Source: Triglochin maritima
Taxonomy: Eukaryota > Streptophyta > Magnoliopsida > Alismatales > Juncaginaceae
Direction: 5' to 3'
DNA: 64,000 nt
Assembly (NCBI GenBank): GCA_963682175.1
Contig: OY821777.1
Location: forward strand, 19,612,001-19,676,000
Part shown: positions 24,157 through 34,436 of the stretch, one piece after another
How positions within the stretch are numbered: position 1 is the stretch's first letter
Layout: every line of letters begins with the position of its first letter
The notes under the pieces: model-generated
Told to the model about the DNA's origin: nothing
The model's database searches: none
The model's input: the letters and a program-made list of their open reading frames with translations, nothing else
Position numbers and translations under genes: made by a program

Positions 24157-24678
24157 TTGATGATATATCGAACTATCAAATCTTTAGTAGTCTATATAAT
24201 GGCATGCCACAAATAATTCACATTTTCATGTGGATGGCTAATGCAGGTTGGTGATACAATAGGTACTTTAGGTGAAATGATAGGAATTCACAGTGGTTCC
24301 ATATGATTTTTTTTTACATTTATTTTTATTTTTTATGGAATGAATGTAGACACATAAGTCCCAGTGAAGGATGAGGAAATGAGAAAATTGCAGTCACTAC
24401 GAAATGGTGGATTTGAACTTGCAATCTTTGGTTAAGGAAACCCGAGGATAATCAGTTCAACTATCTCACCTTATTAAAGATATTCACGTACTAACTTTTA
24501 GGCAAAAGAAGTGGTGTCATTTTATTTTTAAGAACCGAAGTCATTATATTTATTTACCTAAATTTTAAGAGGTTACCAGCTTAAACATCCAGAGAAGCTT
24601 TGGAGTACAAGAATGAGAAGAGAGAGAACTTAAAACTACAGTTGAATGTAATATTTGTTGTACACATTGTTATCATAA
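24157..24678. other. No gene recognised
   Basis: AT-rich. A short plus-strand stretch after an AATGCAG acceptor-like site (about 24245-24305) reads VGDTIGTLGEMIGIHSG before a stop. It could be an exon remnant, but I do not recognise it. Confidence 0.4.
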
Positions 24679-25026
24679 CTAAATCAGTCGAATACGCGAG
24701 ACTAGTGAGTAATTGTGCTGGCAAGATGGGGGCTGAGTGGTCGTAATGTCAAGCAAAGCCAAATTTGCGAAATAAAACGAAGCATCCATAAGTCGTGTAC
24801 TGCAAGGAGCATGTGGGTTTGTAAGACATTGAGATGAGGTTCGATTTGGTTGCGGGGGATTCCAAGGACAAAACTCATCGTGAGAAAGGGTTGTCGAGTG
24901 GGAGGAGTGGAAGCCGAGATACAGGCCGGATTGAGATGTGGGACAACAAGGTGACCTATTGTAGGAGCAACTAGCTTCCTCCGTTGTTGCGTCCCTTCTC
25001 TTCTTCTTTGTCTCTTTCTTTAACAA
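24679..25026 (-). CDS. Hypothetical 115-codon ORF
   Basis: Starts MLKKETKKKRRDATTEEAS and continues as a Cys-, Pro- and Ser-rich protein (SCSYNRSPCCPTSQSG). I recognise no domain, signal peptide or membrane segment. It stands in a stretch without other gene signals, has no clear promoter and may be a chance frame or an exon of a lost gene. Confidence 0.2.
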   Translation of the reverse strand: MLKKETKKKRRDATTEEASCSYNRSPCCPTSQSGLYLGFHSSHSTTLSHDEFCPWNPPQPNRTSSQCLTNPHAPCSTRLMDASFYFANLALLDITTTQPPSCQHNYSLVSRIRLI

Positions 25027-25394
25027 TGTGTTTACCTTGGATCTCGCATTTTAATTCATAGGGAGCGGCCATCCTATATGTAGCCCACCCGAGGAGTGGT
25101 TACTGTTGGAGAACCTCCTTCTCTTTGATTGAAGGAATATTTTTAAGAAGTGGTGTAATATTAAACATAGAGTGAATTGGTTTCACGCACTTGGGCTGGA
25201 TTGAAATTGGTTGTGCACTCGTATTTTCGGTATTTACCTTTGTTTACTTTGGATCTCAATTTGTTTACTTGTATACACCTCTACCGTTTGTAGGGACTAC
25301 TAAGTCACAATTTCTGGTAATTTTTTTACAAATCACACGTTATGAATTAATAGATATCCTTAATGTAAATAACAAAAAAATTAAGTAAAAAACA

Positions 25395-25725
25395 TAAAAC
25401 CTCAAACACCTTTATCTCTTCCACCCGTCTCTCTCTTAATACCCTCACTCTCTCTCTAACTCTCTTCTTCTCACTCCTCTCTTTCTCTCTCCTATGCTTC
25501 CAGCCCTCTCTCTCATTCCATCCTCAGTCTCTCGCTCTCAAACTCTCCTCTCTTTCTCTCTCCTACACTTCCAACCCTCTCTCTTTACTCTGCCGCTTCG
25601 AGACGATGGTCGAGCGTTCTTCCTCGAAGCTTCACGGGCACCTCGATTGGGTCCAGGTTGTCCGCTCCTACGACCGTGATGCCCAGATCAAGATCATCAG
25701 ACGTCACTTCACCACGTGATTATCA
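25395..25725 (+). other. CT-rich leader-like tract followed by a 38-codon ORF
   Basis: A CT-rich tract (25420-25590) is followed by an ATG at 25604 and a short frame, MVERSSSKLHGHLDWVQVV onward, closed at about 25720. The leader-plus-first-exon look matches the layout at 12885-13395 and suggests another captured gene 5' end. Product not recognised. Confidence 0.3.
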
Positions 25726-26757
25726 TGGCGTGGTGAAGTGAATGTTGTTCTTAGAGGGAGTTTTGGATTTTGTGGGAGGATTAGGGGATCTGTTGTTGGG
25801 TTTAATCTTATTAATTAGTGGTGGGTGTTTCTCTTCTTGTTGTGGATGTTTTAATTCAATTCGGTATGGTGGAATTTTGGTTCATTTGTTTGTTCTTTGA
25901 TTGGTTATGATTATAATGAGAAACAAAACTTAATTTGATTGTTTGTTTACGTTTGGGTTCCAACTTTGAATTATCTGTGGTGTTGGCGATGTCTGATTGT
26001 TGGGTTCCAACATTGCAACCAAGGAGTTGGGGAATTCATAACTATTATACTAAGCTAAATGCACAAATAACCAACTTCAAACAATAATGGACTTTTAAAA
26101 CAAATTAAGCATCAAATGTTGCAACAAGACAAGTCAACTCCAACCCAAAGTGCTAGCTTAAAGGAGAGAGAAAGGCGTGGTCTTAGCCGGTGATGATGAC
26201 GACACCGACAGTGGGGTCGGCGTGGAGGGGGCGAAGGCAGCAACGAGGGCGGAGATCATGGCTTTGGTTAGGGAGTTGAGCGACACCGGATGGGATAGTG
26301 AGGAGAGAGAGAGTTTGAAAGAGAGAGGAGTGAAGAATGTTATTAATATGAAAATATTATTTATAAGGTGTTATTCACACTATTAATGTAGTGGGGGTAA
26401 AAACTCGTCATGTCCCGCTTACACCCCTAAAGGTGGCAAGTCGCATGGAAAAAATACAATAAATAGTCATAATTGGGTGTACCATCCAAGATTAATCAGT
26501 AAATAAAGTCATAATAAGTAGATAACATAATAACATCAAAGGTAGCGAGGCATCTACCTACTATCAAAAAAAGGAAAATGCGAGTTGGGCTTAATTCCGG
26601 GGTAGAAATGGGCTCAGCTCCAAAATGAGTTCTCCACTCTCTCTCTCTGTCTCTGACAGCAAATCTCATTCATTCCGTACTAAGAGTGAGAGAGTTGAGA
26701 ATTTAAAAAATGAAATAATGAGTGTTGCATTTAATGCTACACTATGACTGCCTAGTA
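25726..26757. other. No gene recognised; possible captured leader on minus at 26160-26390
   Basis: Mostly AT-rich. At 26160-26340 the minus strand shows a CT-rich run and then a frame MISALVAAFAPSTPTPLS of about 33 codons. This is leader-like but unidentified. Confidence 0.3.
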
Positions 26758-27815
26758 AGGTTGTCAATTCGGGTCACGACACGAAATTCGAACCCGACAC
26801 GAAATTTCGGGTTCAGGTTGATATATTTTGGGTTTTGTGTAATTTGGGCCGACACGAATTACCCGAATTTAAAATAGAAAAGTAAAAAACGTAACCCTAA
26901 CTAAAACAGACCAACACCAAGCCTCTCACTCCTCAACACCAGCCGTCTCCAACAGACCAAGTAACCAACACCAAGCCTCCAAAATCCAAATCCTCCAAAT
27001 CTCCGATCCAAATCTCCACCCCATCGCCGGTCGTCGCCTTCCTCGCCCTTTCCTCTCGCCATCCTCACCCTCTCCTCTCACTCTCATCCCCTTCAGGTTC
27101 GACCGCTTCCCGACCACCAGCCCCCGCCACCTACACCACCCTCTTCACCCACAACCACTACCACCTTCTCCAAAACCACCCACTCCTCTGTAGAAAAAAA
27201 AAACATGTTGAACCGGTTCGTTGCTCAAGTGTTGTATTTTTTTGTCCCTTATTTGGAATGTTAATTTTGATTCTTATTCAGATGTTGTCGAAATGAGAAA
27301 ATTTGTTATCATTTACTTGCTGCAATGGGTTTCACGTATGTATTATTATTTTCAATATTTTGTTCTTTCACTATATTTTGTTGCCCCTTAACTTGTATTA
27401 CCATGGTATTGTACTATACTTGTAAGTTTGATTTTATTTACGAACGGGTTGTTTTTTCAAGTTTAATTGAAATATTTGCTTTCTTGTAAAAGGGTTTTGT
27501 TTAGCCATTTTAAGATTCATTTTTTCCTGCATTGTAATTGTTTAATATAAGTTAGGTACTTGATGTTTTGTTGGTGAAATAACATGTGATCTTAGACTTG
27601 AAATGACTTTAACTAGGTGACAGAATTCGTGTTAACACAACCCGAAACACGAATTCGACAAACACGAAAAAGGAATTCGTGTCAATTCGGGTTACTAATT
27701 TCGTGTTCGTGTTTAGATGTAGAAATTTGTGTTCGTGTTCAAGTCGATTTTTTTATTATTTCGTGTTCGTGTCAATTCACCTCGACACGACCCGAAACAC
27801 AAATTTGACAATCCT
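26758..27815. mobile_element. Small TIR element (MULE-like), 11-bp TSD
   Basis: ACTGCCTAGTA occurs directly outside both ends (26747-26757 and 27816-27826). Ends are AGGTTGTCAATTCGGGTC and, inverted, AGGATTGTCAAATTTGTG. Both ends continue into repeats of CGACACGA and TTCGTGTT, a subterminal pattern widespread in plant non-autonomous elements. The inside has a CT-rich stretch (26900-27190) and no transposase. A duplication of 9-11 bp favours Mutator-type over hAT (8 bp). Confidence 0.75.
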
Positions 27816-27826
27816 ACTGCCTAGTA

Positions 27827-28512
27827 CCTATTGTCATTTGATGATGTAAGAGACAGACTGGGTTGAAAGGGGGAGAAAAAATTGTTACAAACTTTTGGGC
27901 AAGAGAGAGAGAGGAGAGGAGAATCGTTGCTTTATATTTTTGCCTCTATTTAAACAAGTTTTATTAAAATTCTTTTATGCATCTAATAATGTTAGTATAA
28001 TGATGCAATGCAAAACCCCAAATGTCATTTGGACCATCTTTGTCAAAGTTCATAGATAATATATTTGGCTAGTGTTTTGTTACACCGTACCGACGATGAG
28101 GGTTATAGATATGGGATGAGGAAAATGAAATCAATACAAACAACAAAATATTTTAAGGGAAAATATGGGTTTCTAACCTTACAAGGGGAGATTGAGAAAA
28201 ATAAACAACTAAAATGCCCAAACAATGAAACCCTAGCCAAGGAAGACCTCTAATAAGGAAACTTCCCACACACCTAGACATCTTCCGAACACATTGTCTT
28301 CAATGCCACCAACCCTAGCAATAAAAGCGATGGTCGATGACGAGGAAAAGGAGACGAATTTGAACAAGAATTAAAGAGGTTTCTACAATAAAATGAGTTT
28401 CTACAATAATTCAAACAGGAAAGTGAAATTGCTAGAATATGCTAAGACTAATCTAGATCGAGCAATGTTTAAGAGAAACAGATGAACAAGCACATATGTT
28501 CATTACATTTTA
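27827..28512. other. No gene seen
   Basis: Mixed AT-rich sequence with a GA-rich run near 27905. A 62-codon ORF here is unremarkable. Confidence 0.5.
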
Positions 28513-28889
28513 GGGGAAAAATTAAAATAATGCTATAAAATAAAAAATTAGAAGAATATAACGCAACAAAACTTATTTGACAAACTATGCTTCTTAAAAA
28601 CGACAATTGTAACACCGTTTTCATTAAACAAAAATGGCATTGGCAATGCCGTTTTTATGCCTTAATAAAAACGACATCATGGATGCCATTTTTTAGTAGG
28701 GTAAAACGGCAACCGCTACCCACCCCTCTTTCCCCACCTCTCCCTCACTTTTCCTAATCGCCGATTTTCTCCCCCATCTCCGGGGAACCCGTCGTTTCGC
28801 GACCCCTCCCATCTTCTGATATGTCTATCTTTGGGTTGTTGACTTGTATTAGTTGTTTAGATGTGTATGTGCTGATTTAGAGTAGTTGT

Positions 28890-29200
28890 CACTAGTGCAG
28901 AAAAGGGAATATACATCGGTTATACGGCTTATATACGTCAGATATATGGCTTCCCTGACCCAACGTCTATTTATGTGTCGTATATACCTAGACAACGGTC
29001 ACTTAAGATCTGACGTCTATGCTTAGAGAATAGACAGTCGAGGTATAGACGTTGGTTTCAATGCATGTTCCAACAATCGACGTCTAGAAGACCCAATAGA
29101 CATCGGTCGTGGTAATAGCAGACAACTATACCTATAGATGTCGGCTCTTAATAAGGTCGACGTCTATTGGGCGACGAGTATTCACTATTTTGCACTAGTG
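28890..29200. mobile_element. CACTA-type MITE, TSD TGT
   Basis: 311 bp with ends CACTAGTGCAGAAAAGGG and, inverted, CACTAGTGCAAAATAGTG. The 3-bp duplication TGT flanks it (28887-28889 and 29201-29203). Several ATAGACGTC / GACGTCTAT repeats lie inside, typical of the subterminal repeats bound by CACTA transposases. No coding capacity, so it would be moved in trans. Confidence 0.9.
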
Positions 29201-29739
29201 TGTGTTGATTTGGAATAGTTATTTCATGTCTCATGGGAAGAAATTGTTTCCTTATCTTGATTACAAATTTAAGTGTAATCTACTCATCACTTCAAATCAC
29301 TAATCACCTTAAATTTTCTATTCTTAAAGAAATAATACAACTTTCATGTTTATCTTCAAATAATTATTTTACTTGCTTTGTTAGTTTTGTTTGATGTAAC
29401 AATAAGATTTTCAATTGTATTATTTTACATTAATTTTCAAAATTGACAATACAAATTTGAATAGTGTAAGTCTAACAATATTCATGCATAAATTATTTGG
29501 TGTTGTGGATTTATTCTATCCTGGGATCATCTTTGATTTGGAGACATCTATTCATTATCTTCAATTATATTTTTTTGCACAATTGTCAAATGTCTAATTC
29601 ACACGATTCTCATGGTCTTGTGGACCCTTCAGTCCTAGTATTACAGAAGAATCATATATCATCTTCGATTCTCAATAATGTAAGTATTTTGACTATCAAA
29701 TTTAGAATTTTGTGTATTGATTTATATTAGACGTTAAGT

Positions 29740-30725
29740 AATTAATTTTTCGAGGAGCAATTGCAAGATATTAGGCGTATCGAGCACGGTATTCAGTTCA
29801 ACATGTGGACCGTGGAAGATTTTAGAGTATGGGATTGCTGGATTTGCTACAGTCTCTCGTTTGCCCTGACTGCAACTGGATTGGAATCTGATTTGTATTG
29901 TGGTTGAGATGTGGATCGGAGACTCACACCTTCCACTTGGGGAGACGATCATGCTACAAGATATAGCTATGCTTAGTGGTCTTCGTGTTGACGGTCTGAC
30001 AATGTGTGCAACCTTATATCATGATTGGTCTGAGGTTTGCATGAACTTGATGGGTGTTGAAGAAGATGCGATGACTGTAATGAAAGGGGGATATGTGTCG
30101 TTGCAGTGGTTGTAACAAAATTACCGTGTCATGGCGCCAGATATAACAGACGAGCAAGTTTTGCAGCACATTAGAGCCTTGATTTTGTTTCAGCTAGGTT
30201 CTGGGATATTAGGATATAAGATTGGAAACAAAGTGCACCTCAGATATTTACTTTTGCTGGCAGATATACATGAATGTGGAAACTATAGTTGGGAAACCAC
30301 GTCTTTGGCTGTGCTATACAACTATTTGGATCAGGCATGTTTAAAAAGTGGGAAACAAGTTGTTGGGTCCTGACGTTGCAGATTTGGTGTTGGGAACATC
30401 TTCACGTTAGATGGCCTTCAAAGGTTCCAGGTCTGCAACTTACAGAACATATTTTGCGTCCTTTAGGTTCACGTTGGCGGACTCCTAGGTTGTGGGTGAA
30501 CAATGTGAAGACGCTGCATATTGAATTTTACAAAAATGAGTTGAATGTTCAAGAAGAAAATCAAGTTTCTTGGACCCCTTACGAAGAGTCTCGTCAATAC
30601 TCAACACATGTCTACAATACTGGAAACCTTCAATTGATGTCGCGAAGGACCAGAAAATTCTTTGAAATTGCTCAATGTTTTGGTTTATCCTCTTCGTCTA
30701 AATCTCGAATACTATGCCGGGGTTA
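29740..30725 (+). pseudogene. Plant mobile domain (PMD) gene remnant
   Basis: Successive frames read VEMWIGDSHLPLGETIMLQD, AMLSGLRVDG, HIRALILFQLGSGILGYKIG, NKVHLRYLLLLADIHECG, NYSWETTSLAVLYNYLDQAC and IWCWEHLHVRWPS. These follow the PMD order HTFHLPxGE-ITLEDV, LGLxVDG, the NKVHLRYLPLL core, YSWGSAALAWLY and WAWEHF. At least two frameshifts (about 30115 and 30373) break it. It is better preserved than the copy at 10080-10800 and reads toward the transposase fragment on the opposite strand. Start and introns were not resolved. Confidence 0.8.
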
Positions 30726-30729
30726 GTGG

Positions 30730-31085
30730 TGCAAATATTAGACATAAAATGTCTTAAGTTGCGATAAGACGCTTCATCAACTCAGTATACTTTTTCAATG
30801 CTTTCTTCCTGGTGTACCAAACATTACATACTTGATGTTTATGAAGTAAAGAGTCTTCACTAGAACTTGAATTTATGCAGGAGTGACAATGATGTTTGTT
30901 CGAATTGTAGCAAGAATCATGTTAGAAATTAAATCGCCATCACAATGCACATGGTCTTGCAAAAAAAGAAACATGTTCTGCAGGTTCGAAAGTGGTGTTG
31001 AATCTACATCAACAATGTATATCTCCTCACCATCCATCTGACCATTTGCCTCACCAACGTATTTCTCATCACTGTCTGCATCTTC
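30730..31085 (-). pseudogene. MULE transposase (MURA-like) fragment
   Basis: Minus-strand reading gives DADSDEKYVGEANGQMDGEE, then IYIVDVDSTPLSNLQNMFLF. After a break it gives VWYTRKKALKKYTELMKRL, which resembles the YxKAWxAKxKAxxxxxGxxxESY region ahead of the DDE domain in plant MURA. The same frame continues across the solo LTR into 32608-32633 (RRRIEDADSDE). This shows that the LTR landed in this reading frame. No catalytic region remains. Confidence 0.55.
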
Positions 31086-31459
31086 TGTTGGTTTTTTGGC
31101 CTTAATCTATGTTTTGATGATTTAATCAACCTAATCTTAATTATAATCAATGTAGAGTAGCACACATATTGCATTGCATATATATTGCTTCGTGCTAACT
31201 TCTACAGGTGATCAAGACTCAAGAAAGAAAGGATTCAAGTCAAGACATGTAATCAAGCTCATTTGAAGACATGTAATTTGCATTTCTTTGAGTCTTAGGA
31301 ACATTGTGTAAATTGAGCATACTTGAGCTAAAATCAACTCACATAAGCATTAGGTTCCTTATAAAGTCACACAAAATTTCACATAATTTGGACTTTAATA
31401 GATCACTCAAACTTAGACCGGAAAACACCAAACATTAACCTGAACTATCTGCCCACATT

Positions 31460-31951
31460 CGGTCGACCGAAACAGACCGTTCGGTCGACCGAGTGATCAA
31501 TTAATCATGTTAGTGTTTTACTGCCCAGTTTTGGTCGACCGTGTATACTTTCTCGATCGACTGTGTAAACTAATTTATCTGACCGTTTATTTTGTCGTTT
31601 ATACCCCAACGGTCGTATTCGTATTATTTCTAAATACCCCAAATACATTTAGTGTATCGGTCAACCGAGGACCTTGTTCGGTCGACCGAATTAAGATGTC
31701 TCGACAAACCCATACTACCTTTTGGTTTTCGGTCGACCGTGGACATTGTTTCGGTCGACCGAATATGATCTTGTTTGTCAACCCCGTAGAGCATGTAATA
31801 AATCGGTCGACTGAACTTATTTCGGTGTTCGACCGATCACTTAAGTGTACCTGAGTCATAGCCTTTGGCGGTCGACCGTTCCTTAACCGGTCGACCGAAC
31901 CTTGGTCATATTTGCCAAACGGTCGACCGTTCTCCCCGATTCGGTCGACCG
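31460..31951. repeat. CGGTCGACCG palindrome cluster C
   Basis: Nine exact decamers, several extended to TTCGGTCGACCGAA, plus variants (CGATCGACTG, CGGTCAACCG, CGGTCGACTG). The last copy, 31942-31951, is about 95 bp upstream of the TATA box. Confidence 0.95.
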
Positions 31952-32044
31952 AACTTTATCAGAATTGGGTCCTGTCAGTTTCTATTTTGTGTATCTTACA
32001 CAATCTTTACTCATTTGATCCCCAACGGCTATAACTCTTTAGGA

Positions 32045-32056
32045 GCTTATAAATAG
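32045..32056 (+). promoter_or_regulatory. LTR promoter TATA box, family 3
   Basis: GCTTATAAATAG, a strong plant TATA box, about 95 bp downstream of the palindrome cluster and upstream of a CT-rich start-like region. Confidence 0.75.
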
Positions 32057-32633
32057 AGTTGTAAAACACATTTTAACACAACTCTCTCACTACTATTTGT
32101 CCCCTACATTAGAGAGAAAAAAGCTTCACACACTCAAAAGTTCAAAACATTTCACACTTAGTAATCAATTCCATATTTTACTCAAGTGTGCTCAAGATTA
32201 AAGAGTGTTGTTCAACTCCATTGTTGTCAAAAGAAGCAAGGGTCTTGGTGAAAGCCCAAGACAAAGAGTATTGACTTCGGTGAGAGCATGAAGTGTTCAT
32301 CTCGGATTGTGAGAGGATGAGTCAAGCTCGGCGAGGATTGTTCGCGAGTTTGAAGATTGTAAAGGCGTTCTCTCCCGGCCCGAAACGAAGAGTGGTTAGT
32401 GAAGTCATGAGCGGAGCTTGCAAGAGAGGACTACGACCCGGGGAGATGCCGAACCTCTGTAAAATCCCTCGTCTCCATTGTGGTTTGCATTTTCCATTCC
32501 TTTACTTGCTTGTTTAGTTTTAAATTCCGCTGCATATCTTTGATCGATTAAACAAGTATGTAATTAGTTTAAAAGTGATTAGAATTAGAGACCCTCACGA
32601 TTATACATCTTCAATCCGTCTTCTTTGAGATTG

Positions 32634-32970
32634 TTGTAGGATCGTTATGACCCTAATTAATCTAATCAGTTTAAAAATCCCTACTAAGATGCAGCGGAAA
32701 TGATAATTTAAAAATGACTAGGGAAAACAATGCAAACCACAATAGACGTAGAGATTTATAGAGGTTCGGCACCAACACCCAGGTCCTACTTCCTCTCTTG
32801 TAATCTTTGTTCGGTCACACGTGCTCCGCCTACGTCTTTACTAACCACTCATCGTTCCAGGCCGGGAGAGAACGCATTTACAACACGAACTCGCGAACAA
32901 TCCTTGCCAAGCCTGATTTATTCCTCTCACAACCTGATAGGGATGCTTCGGACTTTCACCGATGTTTGAT
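32634..32970 (-). mobile_element. Inverted fragment of a family-3-like LTR
   Basis: The reverse complement matches the 3' part of the 31086-32607 LTR: CTCTCACAA, GAACAATCC, GGCCGGGAGAGAACGC, AGGTTCGGCA and TTCCGCTGCAT occur in the mirrored order. It begins TGTTGTAGGATCG on plus, the LTR end in reverse. The remainder of that LTR is missing. At about 32970 the sequence switches to a family-1 LTR in the other orientation. Confidence 0.7.
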
Positions 32971-34414
32971 TGCGGTCGACCGGTCTTAGTGTAAATCTCT
33001 GATTTTGCACAGCACCGGTCGAACGATGTCTTGCGGCGGTCGACCGATTGAGCATATTTTTGTTGGGTTCAGAGAGTTTCTGCTGTTTTCGGTCGAATGG
33101 GGTCTTGAGCTACTCCATCGTTGCTTTGATTTTGACTTAGTCAATCTGGATTTTGACCATGTAACGGTCAATCGGTTTTCACCTTTTGTTCAACCATTGG
33201 GGCTTCAGTCGTGAGCCCAGTGTTTCAACCGATTGTAGGTGTATGTTCGATCGGTTCCATTGGGAGCGGTCGACCAGGTATACCTTCTTCGGTCGACCGT
33301 TTGGACCCAGAACTAAATTTTTGTCCCAGTGGAGTGTCAACTCTATCCACGGAAACTCGTGTCCTCGCCTAACGCGTAAGCTGAGAGAAGACAGTGGGTG
33401 TGTTGCTCGTGCCTGCCCAGGGACTACCGTGTGGAAGAGTGGATACTTGAGACGTGTCATATATGTATTATAGACCGCGGTGTAGTATATGTTTTACTTA
33501 GACTCATATTAGAGTAGTAGACCTGGGGATTGTTGATCCCAATGCATGTGTATTTCGATCCGGATGAGTCGATTGGTCGGCATTATGGACGACGGATACC
33601 TTTGACTGGCCTTGATGGCAATGTTGCACCGTCCGATGTTATTCCGGACGAGATTGTCTTTGTCGATGTTGTTCCGGACGTGATGTCCCAACTGATGTTT
33701 CAACGGGTGTACTGGCCGACGATGTATTCCAGCGAGTAACTTGGCTATGGCACAGTCAGGTGAGATGGACCGACCTGAGCGACGACTTCATTGGTGTGGT
33801 GTTTACCACGAGTGTAGATTTCTTACTACTGACACGAACATACGAACGTGTCACACCGAACCCCATGTTTAGTGTAACCGCGTGTGAGATGCGTTACGTA
33901 ATTTCCGTAAGACCGTTTGTGCTTACGGTATGTCCGTACGGGTGCCCCGATGATGGATTGATAGACAGATGTCTTTATTAACCCTTGGAGGGTGATGTTT
34001 ACAGATTGCATTGTTTATTATCATGTCACACTAGTATTATAGGTTCATTTCGGTATTTATGAGAATGCATATAGGTAAGCTTGATATACAGGATTTCCTT
34101 ATGAAAAATTAGGTATTGTCATTTTTATTTGTTTTTCAGGACCACAGTAGGTTCTGGTGGACGACTGAGGACGATAGCACTTTGGGATCAGATCTTCTTC
34201 CTATACTTTCTAGACCGTATGCCTACTTGTATTTATTTTTCTTGTACTCTGATGTAGTTGTATCTTTTAACAACTCTGATGTAATATGATGCACCTCTTA
34301 CATATTTTTATGAGTAACGATCTCACACTTTTGGTCTTATTCCTATTGATGTATTTCAAATTCTTAAATTTTTCGTTGTTTTCAGAACGAACGACCCGTA
34401 AAACGGTAGTGTCA
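32971..34414 (+). mobile_element. Family-1 LTR (gypsy-type), 5'-truncated
   Basis: The cluster region shares CGGTCGAACGATG and GCGGTCGACCGAT in order with the LTR at 50900-53146, and 33300-33470 mirrors 1-200. The distal part shares CTCTGATGTA and an AAATTCTTAAATTTT-like tail with that LTR. It ends near GTGTCA (34414), and a degraded initiator-Met primer site follows ten bases later. The large ORF-free stretch 33480-34410 belongs to this LTR. The TATA box is not certain; ATATATGTATTATAG at about 33464 is a candidate. Confidence 0.6.
32973..33299. repeat. CGGTCGACCG palindrome cluster D
   Basis: Three exact decamers (first 32973-32982, last 33290-33299) with about seven variants such as CGGTCGAACG, CGGTCGAATG and CGGTCAATCG. 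Confidence 0.9.
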
Positions 34415-34424
34415 CGACTCTTGT

Positions 34425-34436
34425 TGGTATATCAGC
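34425..34436 (+). promoter_or_regulatory. Degraded initiator-Met primer-binding site
   Basis: TGGTATATCAGC, compared with TGGTATCAGAGC at intact sites. It is placed where a primer site would follow the LTR ending at 34414. Confidence 0.4.

Larger units (their letters stand above)
31086..32607 (+). mobile_element. Solo LTR, family 3, TSD TCTTC
   Basis: Begins TGTTGGTTTTTTGG and ends CACGATTATACA. TCTTC flanks it on both sides (31081-31085 and 32608-32612). 1,522 bp. The 5' half carries the densest palindrome cluster. TATA box TTATAAATAG (around 32047) is followed by CACAACTCTCTCAC, where transcription would begin. The 3' part includes GTGAGAGGATGAGTCAAGC and a CTCCCGGCCCG block that recur inverted at 32634-32970. 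I could not link it to an internal region, so superfamily is undecided (copia-like in style). Confidence 0.85.
28513..32633. mobile_element. Second PMD-MULE, right end missing
   Basis: Left end (about 28513-28720) repeats the TIR of the 7348 element: AAAATAATGCTATAAAATAA, TATTTGACAAACTATGC, GGCATTGGCAATGCC, then a CT-rich stretch. A PMD gene remnant follows on plus (29740-30725). Transposase-like pieces follow on minus (30730-31085, resuming 32608-32633). The gene order is the same as in the first element. A CACTA MITE and a solo LTR have inserted inside. The right TIR is not seen; an inverted LTR fragment begins at 32634. Confidence 0.75.

Noticed and set aside
24679..25026. Confident host gene
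   Set aside because: No recognisable domain or exon context; kept only as a low-confidence hypothetical frame.
31460..31951. CRISPR-like look of short palindromic repeats with unique spacers
   Set aside because: Repeats are 10-14 bp with irregular 15-50 bp spacing, vary in sequence, lie inside LTRs of a plant genome, and no cas genes exist.
33480..34410. Continuation of the PMD-MULE coding region
   Set aside because: The stretch shares features with the distal part of the family-1 LTR and ends next to a primer-site relic, so LTR sequence explains it better.
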